64,000 bases of DNA from Plantago ovata (Eukaryota > Streptophyta > Magnoliopsida > Lamiales > Plantaginaceae), in NCBI GenBank assembly GCA_028274465.1, contig CM051457.1:29485313-29549312 (forward strand). Reading direction: 5' to 3'. The position numbers and the translations under genes are program-made. The notes beneath the pieces were generated by a model. It saw only the letters and a list, made by a program, of their open reading frames with translations, made no database searches and had not been told where the DNA came from. Of this stretch, positions 22,321-35,800 are shown piece after piece; the first letter of the stretch is position 1; the number at the start of each line of letters is the position of its first letter.

Positions 22321-23389
22321 AGCATATATCTTGTCTGGTAAAGACTTGACTCTACCATTTATCTTTGGTTTCATTTTTCATGGTTGCTTATGGTATGTCA
22401 TATCAGGATTGAATATGATGGAATCCCAAGTTTCCAGGACTGATTGGTGCGGCGGGAAAGTGGCTAGGTCCGGGGTATAAAATGCAATAAACTCTATTAC
22501 TATAATTTAAGTGTAAGTATCAGGAGATAATACCAAGTTGTTAGCATCATAGCTAGTATAAATACATGTAAATGTTTTTCCATTAAATTATGATGCCCTT
22601 GTAATGAATAAATTGTTTTTTCCAGAAGAATTTGTGTTACCTCTGGGCTCCGGTGGTGTGTCTTTCATCTGATTAAAACCACTTCTTAGTCGTTATAAAA
22701 CACTAGTTCGTGCCAACAATCGTTGGAGGCTACCTGTTCATTTCGGCCAATACTACATACATAGTTCATCTTTTTGATAAAATATGGTAAGAATTCATCT
22801 GTAGCTGCCTGGAAGGGCTACTATAATTCAAGCTGTTATGTTGGTTTTTATTAGCGTTCACTCTATGCAGTCTAGTTACCCAGAAAGTGTTTGTGACGGA
22901 TTAATATTGCGTAGATTAGAACATGTGTTGGCTATGGAGCCAACATATCATTCCGATTAATAGTTTAGGAGTAACTGTGCTAGTCCAAATGGTCGAGACT
23001 TCGACTGATTAGAGACGAGGTTTTATACTATACTGATGATATATTTATTTCACTTGAAATTCAATTTTATTAAATTACGTTCGGTTCAAATTTATTAAAT
23101 TGTTTTCATATTTGTTAACTTTGGTTGATTTGAGTTCAAATAAATTTGTTTGATTGGAATTTTATTTCAAATAAGTTGAGTTTTAGTTAAGTTAATTCAA
23201 ATAGTTATAATTCTACCCTCTATTAATTTTAGTTGGAGTAGGTTTTTATTTAAAAAATAAAATAATTAAGGTAGAGGTTTTAAGCTGCTGCTTCAAAAAA
23301 AAGAAAATAGACCCTCTCTAACCGAAAGTATTGTTGAAGTGCTAAATTAATTGTCTCAATTTTGCTGCGATTACAATTTGCCGTGCAAC
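22321..23389. other. WAK 3' flank and spacer
   Basis: The first about 120 bases match the 3' flank of the second WAK copy (TTGACTCTACCATTTATCTT). No gene is recognised in the rest. Confidence 0.5.
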
Positions 23390-26300
23390 TGAAATGCACA
23401 AGGAAGAAGAAGAAGAAATCCCTAGTTACGATTACGTCTATCAACTTCATCGCCTCGCTATCAAATTTCCAAAAATGGGGGGTTTCTACAACAAGGTAAA
23501 ATCTCACTCTCCCCCTCATTTGTATGTTTTCAATTTCTCAATTGTATGTTTTAGTCAGCATCCAAATAAAAAATTGCGCAATTCTGGTATAATGCGTGTA
23601 ATTTGCAGAGCTCTACTGATACTTTGATAGTTTTAAGCTTTAGAATTACTTATGAGTTCTGATTGATTAGTTGAAGGTGGTCTGCTAAGTGTGGTTGGGG
23701 TCCAGTTTAGAATATGGTGTGCTTGACAGATGTTATTGGTATTGCGAACCTTATATTTTACGAATATATTTGGGGTAAAAACTTCAGTTTTTCATTGACA
23801 ATGAAGCTTTGGCATTCAGGATATTACATTCTGTTAGCATTGCAATTGCAGGCGTATATATTTTCTTCCTATGTAATCTTATCGATTAATTTGCCAAATT
23901 GTATGTTGTCTAGGAACTAGTTGCCACTTTCTAGCTTCCTGTTAACGTATTGAAAATTCTGTTACTATGATGAAGAATTTGTTTGAAATTAGTATGATGA
24001 AGGGAAAGATAAATTAAAATTTGATTATAATCTCTTCACGCGTTGATGATCAATTCCGATGATGGAAAGACAAAATATCTGGCCACTTTGCTCAAAGGGT
24101 TTTACTATTAAACGAAATGTGCTAAATGCTTTCAAGCTCTGTGAGTCGGAGAATGGGTATATCGTAATTTTTTTTTTTAACAAGGACCACAAGGTCACTA
24201 AGGAAGCAACTCACTGTTACAAATGATAAATATAATAAATACGTAGAAATTTGTACGATTATTTTTATTTTTAAAAGCTTCTTGGTTACTCTATTTTATG
24301 TTTCAGGTGTCAATTGTGTGGTTTTATTGTTTCAGTAGTATAGCCACGATCTGCTGCAGTGGGTTAAACTTATAGACTATAAGTCTATAACAAGTCATGG
24401 AGGGAAATACACGAAATTTTCTTAATAAACATTCTAATCCACAGTTTAAGAGAAAAGGGGGCTCTAGGAAGGGAAAGCAACAGCGAACAATATTCTGAAA
24501 GGTATCATGTGTCAGAAACTGCGTACCGTATTCAATGCCAGTCCAAAACGTTGGTGCTGTCATTGGAAAAGGCGGTAGCATTATTAAGTCTCTCAGAGAA
24601 GATACTCGAGCAAAGATTACAGTTGCTGAAACTGTTCCCGGCTCGGATCAGAGGGTGATAACAATACTTAGCCCTTCAGGAAAACAACCAAGAAGGCCGG
24701 GTGCCAATGATGGTGGCCAGAACGAGGAAAGAGATGACATATTTGAGCTGCTTTATGTATCTCAAGATGCTCTTCTAAAAGTACATAAAGAGCAGATAAA
24801 GATGAAGACGGTGACCCTGTGATCACTGCTCGCCTTCTTGTTTCAAACAATATAGTTGGCTGCCTTTTAGGAAAACAAGGAGATGTCATTCGAAGATTAC
24901 GCAGTGAGACTGGTGCAAACATATGTGTTCTTCCTGCAGAAAATCTTCCTGGATGTGCTATGAGTGATGACCAATTGGTCCAAGTAAGTTTTCCCTTTCC
25001 TCTTGCAATTAATGTCTATGAATTTATCACTAGAAGCAATGTCTAGATACATCTGCGTGGTACTTGTTTATGCATGCTATTCTTAATTAGCAGCTCCAGT
25101 GAATCTATCTCTGTGGCAGTGATAATTTTGGGGACATTGATGGCCTTAGCCTTATGTATGTCGAGGATTACTTATACAAAAGGGCTGGTTTATAACTTAT
25201 AAGATAAATTTAGAACACTGCGCGTAATTTCTGATTGGCGAACCCCAGGCATTAAACTTTATTGCATAACCCCTTCTGCTACCATATAAAATTTGGACAC
25301 GTGCTAGTTTCTTAAATAGTTTTGTTCTACTCTGCCATTTCCATTACTAACTTTCATTCCATTTAGCTTTCTTTAGAATTTATTTATTTTTTATTTTTTT
25401 AGCTTCAGCATAAAACCAGTGAAATTTCTGATAATGGAGCAATTACAACTAGACTTTTAGTTCCGTCAAGTAAGGTGGGCTTTCACTAGACTTGTGCAGG
25501 TGATGGCCTTTCACAAATTTGCTTTATTTGCCAATCAGGTGTCAATTGGTGCTGACACTTTCATGAAAGATGCATTTATATTAAGGCCGTTCAGTGTTTC
25601 TGTGTGTTAGATAACAGGAAGTTTTGGGGTTGCTAAAGATGCCTTAGCAGAGATCTCAACTAGACTTGGAAGATGTATTCTTGATTCAAGTTCTCAAGGA
25701 GAAGCTGTTTCTGTCACACCAATTCCAGAATTCTTCCGTGCAGGCATATTACATGGCAGTGGCTTCCAACCATCACCTGCCATCATACCTGGAAGCTCTG
25801 CAAGATACGAACCACTAAAGTTATGAATTCTCTGTCAATCTTTCATGATCAGGAAAAATACGGCTTCTCTGTAATATGCTGTATGATTGAGTTCCTTGGG
25901 AATGTATGTAACATGAGGTTTAGTGGTCATTATGTGAGCTTCTAAATAATAAATTTGAGCATCACATCGACTAGAATTCAAACCTACAGAGTATGTTTTT
26001 TGTTCAGGCCGTTGCAGGAGTTTTCGGGTGGGTGTTGTGGTGTCATTTGGACTAAACCTAATAGTGAACACATAGTTAAACTATAAATTGATTATCTACA
26101 CACAACTCAAGAGTGAGATGAATATGCCAAGCATTCTGCTGTTTACAAATTACTGACTTTTTTTATGCTCATCCACAGACTGCTTTTCATGAATATGAAT
26201 CCCCGAGATTTCCAGTTCCTGCACAGTCAACTGGGTAATGAGCGTTGCTGTACTATCATTTACTGGTTATTGAAGCTATTTATTGCCATGATCATTATAA

Positions 26301-27911
26301 TTTATGTATAAACTATAAATTCCTCTTACCGTATTACTGTTAATGTTATAACTTTGCGTATTTAGAGTATCTCAAACTTTGAGCTGAGGCATAAAATTAA
26401 ATTGGTTCAGTTTTTTTTCATCCAGGCAATCATGGTAACTGCATAAATGAACAAAATATCTTCGAATGCTCACAAACTTTTATTTTATCATACCATGTAT
26501 TATTATTGAATGGGTAGTTATAAGGTGGTGCAGTGGTAAGAAGCTGGAGCAGTGAAATGACAGGTGCATGGTTCGATCGATGGCGGTGACGGAGTCTCAA
26601 GGTTGGTATAGGTGTGGAGAAATAAATGGGTTTAGGATGTTTGTATAATATTATTGTAGGAGTAGTTGTAATATTTGCCGTTTCAACAAAAAAAGAAAAA
26701 GTATTATTATTCAATATAAGAAAAAGAATTGTTTAACATTGTAAAATGTACCAACTTGGATTCCACGTCGTGAGTTTCTTATTTGTACATCATGCATGCT
26801 TTTTCACTCGTAATGATATTGAAATCTGTGGAAATGTTTAATTTATTGAGTGTATTTTGATCAAGCATGACAAATGTATCCCTGAGTTCTCCCTTTATCT
26901 TATGACTGGTTTTTGTATTTTCAGCTACTTGACTGTCAATGAGAGTAGGATGAATTCCCTGTCCGCACCTGGAGAGAGCCGTGATATACAGGTGTGTTTA
27001 TGATGTTTTATTTATTTATGCTTTTTGGTATACTGGAATAAGTTTATCATGCTTGTTAGTACATGTTTTGTAGAGAAATTATACAACATAAAAAATCTCA
27101 GGTATTGCCTTTCAAGTAAAGTAACATTATTATGCTCCGTAACTTGTGACTCACAACCACTTCAAAAAAAAAAAAAAAAACTTGTGACTCACAACCATCC
27201 CAAAGTAAAATATGAGTAAACTTCTCATGGTTTTTACTTGTTATACAACAAACCCATATAGTTTCTGACAATCTTTTAAAGCTTCCAAATATATTATCAC
27301 TGATCGATACATCCTTATGGAAAGTTATTTAGTACACATGAGCACACATATCACTGCTAAAAGTGTAACACGGTATCTTGCCGTACAAATAATGGTGAAG
27401 ACTGAAGCATAAAGGTTTTCTAATAAAGGTGAAGCATAAAGGTTTATTTCTTTCTTATGGTAATGAAAAAAAGTGTCTTTTTAGCTATTTTGACATATTA
27501 CGGTTACAAAAACAGAAATCAAAACATTATACACTTTCCATTTGTCATGATTTTGGTACTGAAGCAAAAAAATGTTTCAAGGTTATCCACACATGAAAAG
27601 AGTTTGATCCATGCTTATAATATTCTGTGACATAGAATTCTATTTTTTTCTCTAATCTTACTCTAGTTAAGCTTCTGGTTTTAATAGTTCTTTTGTTTCC
27701 ATGTAAATCTTAGTTTGCTGGAACTGATTTGAAGCCTCACAACGTGTACCCAACTGGTTCTTATCAGGGTTACAAACCCCAGCACGTTGGCTACCTAAGT
27801 ACGAATCCTTCTCAAGTTCCTTACCAGAATAATAATTCTCAGCCAGTTCCTTATGAAAATATTTATGCACAACAAAGCTCTTACCTGAAAGCTAGAGCAT
27901 ATCGTTCTTAG
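23390..27911 (+). pseudogene. HEN4/RCF3-type KH-domain RNA-binding protein, decayed copy A
   Basis: The recognisable exons are a 5' exon to 23495, one at 24397-24983, and ones at 25611-25820, 26179-26234, 26925-26991 and 27714-27911. The large exon starts MEGNTRNFLNKHSNPQ and holds KH domain 1 (GAVIGKGGSIIKSLRE, GKGG loop) and KH domain 2 (GCLLGKQGDVIRRLR). Frameshifts lie near 24478, 24536 and 24800. KH domain 3 is absent. KH domain 4 (about 25405-25500) has lost its GxxG loop. The splice donor after 25820 reads TT where copy B has GT. The tyrosine/proline/glutamine-rich C-terminal exon (YENIYAQQSSY) remains open. In intact relatives such proteins act in nuclear RNA processing. Confidence 0.85.
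26512..26700 (+). mobile_element. tRNA-derived SINE in KH intron (copy A)
   Basis: The element begins about 26512, has a box-A-like TGGTGCAGTGGTAAGAAGC (26526-26544) and a box B GGTTCGATCG (26570-26579), and ends in an A-rich tail. GTATTATTATTGAAT at 26497-26511 and GTATTATTATTCAAT at 26701-26715 form a 15-base target duplication with one mismatch. It is present at the same site in the second KH copy, so it predates the duplication. Confidence 0.8.
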
Positions 27912-28417
27912 TTCTTACCCATGGTAGATATACACTCCGCACTTCTGTATCTGTATCTCCATTACATAATTAGAATGTTGTTGTCGTTGATCTAACCACA
28001 TCTAGTTCCCACACCACTCCTAATTCTTGTTTCTTCATATTTAAGTTCTTGAGTATGAAGTATTATATATTGTGTATACGAGGCATTTTAGTAGTGTAAT
28101 TTCGAGTCATCTTTCCCTACTAGGCACTTTTTTTAACTCATGCACTGAGATTATTTCCGTGACTATTGCCCAAAGACTAGTTTTGGGATCTTCAACAATA
28201 GAAAATGAAGAGACTAGTTAAGAGACTATTGCCCAAAGACTAGTTAGAAAATGTCATGCATTTATCTTCACTTACCTTTCAAGATGAAATTTAAGTCATT
28301 TAACCATCATATACCTTTGCCCCCTGTGTTTTGAATGCTGTACACCGTATAGTACCCTACATATGGTCCTAAGCATGAAAACTTGAATAGGATATGCATA
28401 AAATATGTCCTATTTAG

Positions 28418-29092
28418 CATGAAAACTTTAACAAAATTATATTATTAGAGTATAAATATTATACTTTTATAATATAATTTTGTTAATTTGCTTTTATGAT
28501 TTAAGATTAATCGAAGATTGATCAATGAGAACAAGAAAATAAAAAAGCTCACCAGTTGACCGAGGGTACAAAATGACAAATTCGGCCTAACTGGCAGGCC
28601 TATTTTTCCACAAGACCTTAATTTATGTTGACATAATCCATCAATCAATATCAGTGACTAATCAATACAAACAAAAAAAAATAAAAAATAAAATAAAATA
28701 AAAAATCAGTGACTAATTCCAAGATTGGCTTCTTTATCTTTTTGCTGTTGAGTAGTCAAGAATCATTTGTCTATAATTTGAGCACTAGTGACTAGTTGTA
28801 TGTTGTAACCAAATTAAAGTCTCCAACTCATACAGAGAATCCATCAACAGAGAGCTTCATTGGTGACAACAGACTCTGCAAACACAGCTAGCAGAAAAGG
28901 TACAACACATTCTCGTTCTTCATATCATTAATGAAAATGTCCTTAATTATTTGCTGCAATTTGAGTATATGATATGATTGACATCATTACTTTGTGCTGA
29001 AGTAGTGAAGTTTTAATGTACGTAAGCATAACTGTTTTTACAGGTAAGTTTTTTGCATGTTAGATAGTCCCCAAGGGCGAAGACCAGTATAC
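28418..29092. other. Spacer and probable 5' leader of the second WAK copy
   Basis: Contains a strong hairpin (28428-28486). A possible 5' untranslated exon lies at about 28830-28899, with donor AAAAG|GTACAA and a pyrimidine-rich acceptor ending ACAG at 29042, ahead of the WAK start. No other gene is seen. Confidence 0.4.
28428..28486. repeat. Hairpin, 28-bp arms, 3-base loop
   Basis: The arm at 28428-28455 (TTAACAAAATTATATTAT...) pairs with 28459-28486 with two mismatches. It sits right at the end of duplication unit A. Confidence 0.85.
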
Positions 29093-31295
29093 ATGAACTT
29101 CTTCTGTCTAGTGTTGCAATTCATATTTTTGATATGGCTTGTTGATAGAGCATCAGCATTCATGTCAATGACCGGTTGTCCAGAAAGATGCGGAAATGTT
29201 ACAATTCCGTACCCTTTTGGCATCGGTTCGCGCTGCAGTGCGAATTCATCATTCATAATCTCCTGCTCAAACTCCACGAATGGTACTGCCCAGTTACCTT
29301 TCTTAACCAGCATCAACATGGAAGTATTAAACATCTCATTCGTGGTACAGTCATAGTGAACCAACCAGTGTCTCCAGTGAACTGCTCAGTAACAGAAACA
29401 GAAACAAGATCTTTAGGTGGATCATTCCGGGGGAGCCCATTTACCATCTCTCCGGCTTTCAACACATTTGTTAATTTGGGATGCATGAATTCAGTCTGGC
29501 TGAGGGCTAATTTAACAGCCACAGCTGGAGGGTGCATGGCCATCTGCGAACGGAATACTACTGACACTAGCTGCAACGGAGTTAACTGTTGTCAAACGAC
29601 CGTTCCATCAAACCTCCAAGAAGTGCGTTATACTTACCGGACGATCAGTCAGTTAAGCAATAGGACTACCTGCGGTTACGCTTTTCTTGTGGACAGGGCT
29701 TGGTTGAATCATGATTATACTATGTACAGAGGATTACAGGGCGATTTGTTGAATCCATTTGATCAAGATTTTCAGTATGCACCTCTGGTTCTTGACTGGG
29801 AGTTCAATGGAGAGGTTTACTTCCCTGGTCATTGTCATCCACACTACCAATCAATGGACCCATCCATATTCTCTAGTGAATATGAGTATGGATCTTCAAC
29901 TAGGCAGTGCATATGTACGCGAGGTTACAGAGGAAATGCATACTTACGTGGAGGATGCGAGGATGTCGATGAATGTGGAACTGGAATGAACTACTGTGGT
30001 AATTTTACGTGTTTCAATACGATTGGAGGTTTTAGATGTGATTTTCGAGTTGATCACACAGATAATAAATCTAAGGTGAAAGTTATACTTATTGGGGTTG
30101 GAAGCGGACTTGGGGTGCTTCTTCTGCTCGTTGGGGCATGGCGGTCTTACAGAGTCATTAGGAGAAGAATCAAGGCAAATCGTAGGCAAAAGTTCTTTAA
30201 GAGAAATGGAGGCTTATTGTTGGAACAGCAGTTGATATCAAGCGAAAATCGTCTAGAGAAGACACAACTGTTTGGTTCCAAAGAGTTGGAAAAGGCAACG
30301 GACCATTACAGCGAAAATCGGGTGTTAGGAGGCGGAGGGCAAGGGACAGTCTATAAAGGCATGTTAACTGATGGAAGAATCGTGGCGATAAGAGATCGAA
30401 GAGGGTAGATGAGAGTGATCTTGGAGATTTTATTAACGAGGTTGTGATTCTGTCTCAGATTAACCATCGGAATGTAGTCAAACTGTTGGGATGTTGTTTA
30501 GAGACAGAGGTTCCAATTTTGGTATACGAGTTTGTACCTAATGGAACGCTCTTTCAATTGATCCATGAGCCGAGCGAGGACTTGCCGTTATCGTGGGAGA
30601 TGCGCCTGCGAATTGCGGCAGAAGTGGCAGGAGCTCTGTCCTATCTGCACTCTTCTGCTTCAACTCCAGTTTATCACCGCGATATCAAATCAACCAACAT
30701 ACTATTGGATGATAAGTATCGTGCGAAAGTTGCTGATTTTGGAACTTCAAGGTCAGTCTCAGTCGACCAAACTCACTTGACAACTCGTGTATTAGGCACC
30801 TTTGGGTACTTGGACCCCGAGTACTTCCAGTCGAGCCAGTTTACAGCCAAGAGCGACGTTTACAGCTTTGGAGTCCTTATGGTCGAGCTTTTGACCGGGG
30901 AGAAAGCAATCTCTTCTGTTCGAGAGGCAGTGGGACGAAGTTTGGCCACACACTTTCTCCATTCGATGGATGAGAACGTTTTGCTCGATATTCTTGATGA
31001 ACAGGTGCTGAAAGAAGGCACGGAGGAAGAACTTTTCGCAGCAGCTGAGATAGCGAAAAGGTGTCTGCATTTGAATGGTAAGAGAAGGCCAACTATGAAA
31101 GCAGTAGCAGTCGAATTGGAACGGATTCAGATGATGAAAGAAGGTTTGGTTGTTAAACCTCGCGAAGAAGCTAGAGAGTTCTACACCATCGACGTTTCAG
31201 AGGATTGCAACTTTTCCACAGTTTCTGAAAGCATGCGTTTTGATACTATAACAGATTCATTTGATGAACATCCTCTTTTATTACATGATAAATAA
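29093..31295 (+). pseudogene. WAKL: Wall-associated-kinase-like receptor, full-length but frameshifted
   Basis: The start at 29093 gives a signal peptide (MNFFCLVLQFIFLIWLVDRA), then the galacturonan-binding type domain (CPERCGNVTIPYPFGIGSRC), an EGF-like region (CICTRGYRGNAYLRGGC), a Ca-binding EGF (DVDECGTGMNYCGN), a membrane span (VILIGVGSGLGVLLLLVGAW) and a kinase with [26 protein letters not shown] and [11 protein letters not shown]. Two single-base losses break it. One is near 29340, between LNISF and RGT. The other is near 30390, at the VAIK lysine region, giving a stop. All other kinase motifs are intact. No introns are present across the coding region. Such receptors sit in the plasma membrane and bind wall pectin. 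Sequence error is possible at either site. Confidence 0.85.
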
Positions 31296-31834
31296 GTTTA
31301 AGTTAAGTTATTAAGTTTAAATTTGATGTTTCTAGAAAAATTAAGTAATAATTTACCATGTAGGTTACTATTACCCATGTGATATTTAGAAATAATACCT
31401 AAGGAATATTCCTCCATGATAAATCATGAAGGGTATGTCTTGTCTGGTTATAAGAACTTGACTCTACCATTTATCTTTTGTTTTTGTCATTTTTCATGAT
31501 GTTGCTTATGGAGTTATGGTGTAGTAATTAATAACATTTCAGGATTGAAAATGTAATTGGTCTTTTGCCTTTAAAATTTCATTTTGCTGCAGATAGAGAT
31601 GAATTACTTCTCTTTCATTTCGGATCAAAGCAGACGAAAGATATATTAGCTAAAACAGACACAAATAAAATGGGGCAGAATATAATTTGGACCATCGAAC
31701 CGACTTTCAAGGCACTCCCGCCATCTACGGTCAACCTTTTCTATTTGATTTTATTAAAAACAATTCTGTCGGATTAAGGAAATCATATTATAAAATATAA
31801 TGATTATATTTCATACCATATGAATATGAAGTCT
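31296..31834. other. WAK 3' flank
   Basis: Matches the flank of the first WAK copy up to about 31550 and then becomes unassigned. No gene is seen. Confidence 0.4.
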
Positions 31835-32330
31835 TTGGGGGTGATTCCAAAAAAGAAAATTGGTGAGGGCTCATGTCCAAATCATATAATATCATATCGA
31901 TCGGTGAGACGGGTGTGAACAGGCCCACGAGTAATTATGCCAGCCCAAAGGGTCGGGTCTCGGCTCGCAAGGGACCGAGTTGTTACAAACGGTATTACAG
32001 TCGTGACCGTCCCCAAACATGCAAGGATGCGGAAGGTGGTCCAAGACAACCTACCCCCAACAGAGACTTAACGAGGATGTCGAACAATTTAAGGGGGTAG
32101 AATATAATACCCCGCATACTACATTAATTATGATAAGGTGGGATAAATGGTTAATGGTAGATAAGTAGACTACCGCTGTCATATGGTAGGAAGCTTTTTG
32201 GGTGATTTCGAAAAACGCAAATCCGTAAGGGCTCATGTCCAAAGCGAATAATATCATACCGGAGAAACGTGGATGGATCACCGGTCCACGAGTAACCTCG
32301 CCGGCCTGCAAGGGGCCGGGTTACATAATA
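31835..32330 (+). mobile_element. Cassandra-like TRIM fragments, two direct copies
   Basis: Two direct copies, about 31835-32000 and 32190-32325, share TGGGGGTGATTCC/TTGGGTGATTTCG starts, GAGGGCTCATGTCCAAA, ATAATATCATA, CCACGAGTAA and a GGGTCGGG/GGGCCGGG end. AGGGC..CCAAAGCG..AATATCAT is the part that follows the 5S-like domain in Cassandra-type LTRs. It is related to the element at 214-455. The open frame across the first copy is incidental. Confidence 0.5.
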
Positions 32331-32814
32331 ATTACTCTTAAAATTAATTGTTATTTAGTGTTTAGTTAGTTATATCAATTCATACTAATTATTTAGTAAA
32401 TAACTAATTCTCAACAAGACAACCGTATATGTTGCATAGAACCCTCTTAATCATCATAAAGTTATAGTAATAAGCCTTCCTAAAAATCGACACCGAGCCG
32501 CACTAATGGCAAGTGTGGTGCAATCTCCGTTAATTTTGACATTATTTAGTATGGAGTGTTATGCAATATTTTTGTGAAATTCAAAGAATTTTATACAAAT
32601 TTTGTAATTGAGAAAATTTTATACTACTAGAAGAGATTTTATGTTAGTTTTAATCCATTAACATGAATTTGGGTATTACAAATATACAACCTAAAATCAA
32701 TTTTATTACTAATTGGCTTGGACTTGGATTAATTTTCTCATCTAAAAAAAAGTAAAAAACAAAACAACATTTTTCACTAAACTAACAGGACGTATTGAAA
32801 CTGAAATTGACAAG
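32331..32814. other. Spacer before the second KH gene
   Basis: AT-rich; nothing recognised. Confidence 0.4.
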
Positions 32815-35800
32815 GAAGAAGAAAATCCCTAGCTACTTACGATTACAATTGTCGCCCTTCATTGCCCCGCTTTCAATTCTTACCGAAATGGGGTTTCTAC
32901 AACAAGGTAAAATCTTCCCACAATCTCACTCTCATTTCTGCATCCAAATGATAAATTGCGCAGTTTTCTGATATAATTCATGTAATTTGCAGAGCTTTAT
33001 TCATTCTTTGATAGTTTTTAAGCTTTGAGCTGTTTTTCAGCGACAATGAAGCTTTGGCATTCAGGATATTACATTTTGTTAGCATTGCAGGATTATATAT
33101 TTTCTTGTTATGTAATCTTCTTGATTAACTTGCCACATTGTCAGTATGTTGTCTAGGAACTAGTTGCCAATTTCCAGCTTTCTGTTAACGTGTAGAAAAT
33201 TGTGTTACTATGATGGAGAAGTTGTTTGAAATTTGGTATGATGAAGGGAAAGATTAATTGAAAGTTGATTATAATTTCTTCGTGCATTGATGATCAATTC
33301 TGATGATGGAAATGCAAAATATCTGGTCATTTGGCTTAAAGGTTTTTACTATTAAGAGAAATGTGCTAAATGCTTCTAAGCTCTGTGAGTCGGAGGATGA
33401 TGGGTATATTGTATATTGTTATTTTTTTTAACAAGGTCACTAAGGGAGCAACTTACTGTTACAAATGAGAGATAAAATGAATGCATAGAAATTTGTACGA
33501 TTATTTTTATTTTTAAAAGCGTCTTGATTACTCTATTTTATGTTTCAGGTGTCAATTGTGTGCTTTGTGTAGCTCAAGATGCTCTTCTAAAAGTATATAG
33601 GGAGCAGATAAAGATGAAGAGGGTGACCCTGTGATCACTGCTCGCCTTCTTGTTTCAAACAATATAGTTGGCTGCCTTTTAGGAAAACAAGGAGATGTCA
33701 TTCGGAGATTACGCAGTGAGACTGGTGCAAACATACGTGTTCTTCCTCCAGAAAATCTTCCGGGATGTGCTATGAGCGATGATCAATTGGTCCAAGTAAG
33801 TTTTCCCTTTCCTCTTGCAATTAATGTCTATGGGGTAGTGGGCTCAATGAATTTATCACTAGAAGAAAAGTCTGCATACATCTCCGTGGTACTTGTTTCC
33901 GCATGCTATTCTAAATTAGCAGCTCCAGTGAATCTATCTCTGTGTCAGTGATAATTTTGGGGACGTTGATGGCCTTAGCGTTATGTATGTCGAGGATTAC
34001 TTATACAAAAGGGCTGGTTTATAACTTATAAGATAAATTTAGAACACTGCACGTAATTTCTGATTGGCGAACCCCAGGCATTAAACTAAATTGCCCCTTC
34101 TGCTACCATATAAAATTTGAACACATGCTAGTTTCTTAAATAGTTTTGTTCTACTCTGCCATTTCCATTACTAACTTTCAAAATTTCAATTTAGCTTTCT
34201 TTAGAATTTTATTTTATTTTATTTTATTTTTTAACTTCCTATCATATTTTAATCATTCTTTACCAGATACACTTCTTCTTGTTTCTCAAGTTGTCTTAAT
34301 ACTCCCTCTTCAAAATAAATGAAGTTCTAGCACTTTGTCACCCTAATTAAGTACATAGTACTTCTTTTTGCCAAGTGAATAATTTTGAAAATTTGGACAT
34401 AATTTGATTAGTGAACTCGGGATTGATGTGGAAAAAAGTACCTAGATTTAAGAGATATGATGATATGTATTTTATTCTTTAGCTTTTCCTCTTCAATGAC
34501 TGTTCTTGATGTTTACTTGGTGGTGAAAATGCTCATAGTTGTTAAATATATACAAGGGAAATGCTCTTACGTTTCAATAATAAACAAAGTATACTCTTAA
34601 AGGTTAGTTCAGTTATTAATTTCTCTGGCCTTTTGTTGCAATTAACAAATTTGCCATACTGATTTTCTTTTCACAATGATAGTTATCAGGTAAACCTGTC
34701 ACTGTAAAGAAAGCTCTCTTTGAAGTATCAGCTCGATCTCGTTTGCATCAAAATCCTCTCAAGGATAAACTTCCTATAACTTATCCAATATCACATGGAC
34801 ATGGTGTTCACGACTTACACCTCCCAGTCTTCCAGGGAGACATATGCTTCCTTATCCTCGTGGACATCCACCTTGGTTGGAACCTACTCCAAATGTTCAA
34901 GATATGCAATCTTTTCGAGGATATGGAATCCGGCCATCTGAATTTGATCAGGACGATCTAGGTGGTCTGCTCCCTCTATATGACCGTGAAGCTCCAAGTG
35001 AGTTCACTATGAAATTACTCTGCTCTGCTTATAAGATTGAAAGTGTGATTGGCATGGGAGGGATGAATGCCAGACAACTAGAGCATGAAATAGGAATCAG
35101 TATCCATGTTGATAATGTCTGTCCAGAGCCGGATGAAAGAGTAATTTGTATCTCTTCTTTTGAGGTTTTTTTTTCTTGACTCACTTATACACCTCTTCCA
35201 GCATGTGGGAAATCACTTATACCCCTGAAAATCTTCAAATTAGATATACTCTTTACAAGAATATATATTATATTTTTTAAAGGAGGTGTGGTGGGATATG
35301 TAAAGTTAAATGCAAATCCCAGAAGTTATGTTTTTAAGTTTCTGAGACAATATGCTAAAGGCAACTGTTGGTATCAGTCGTTTTCCACTCATAAAAAAAT
35401 AAATAAAAAATCTGTAGCTGTACACGGTTTTACCAACATAGTGATGGCTATTGCTGAACTTAATTTCATTTCAGGTTTTACAGGACCAAAGATCACGAAC
35501 TCTTGAAGCTGTTCTCCAGCTTCAGCATAAAGCCAGTGAAATTTCTGATAATGGAGCAATTACAACTAGACTTTTAGTCCCGTCAAGTAAGGTGGGCTGT
35601 ATTCTTGGGGAAGGTGGTCATATTATAAGTGATGTGAGGAGACGAACTAATGCTCACATACGTGTTCTCTCCGAGGAAGACAGGTGTAAATGTGCATCAC
35701 AAGATGAAGATCTTGTGCAGGTGATGGCCTTTCACAAATTTGCTTTATTTGCCAATCAGGTGGCAATTGGTGCTGACACTTTTATGAAAGATGCATTCAT

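Larger units (their letters stand above)
20571..28417 (+). repeat. Segmental duplication, unit A (WAK-like + KH gene)
   Basis: Unit A carries the same two genes in the same order and orientation as unit B at 29476-38701. Homology starts abruptly at TTGGGATGCATG and continues through the WAK 3' flank, the KH introns, a SINE and the KH 3' flank to ATAAAATATGTC.TATTTAG. Large indels distinguish the units. Confidence 0.9.

Noticed and set aside
31873-32100. 75-codon open frame
   Set aside because: Coincides with the TRIM-like repeat, and the related copy at 32190-32325 does not keep the frame.
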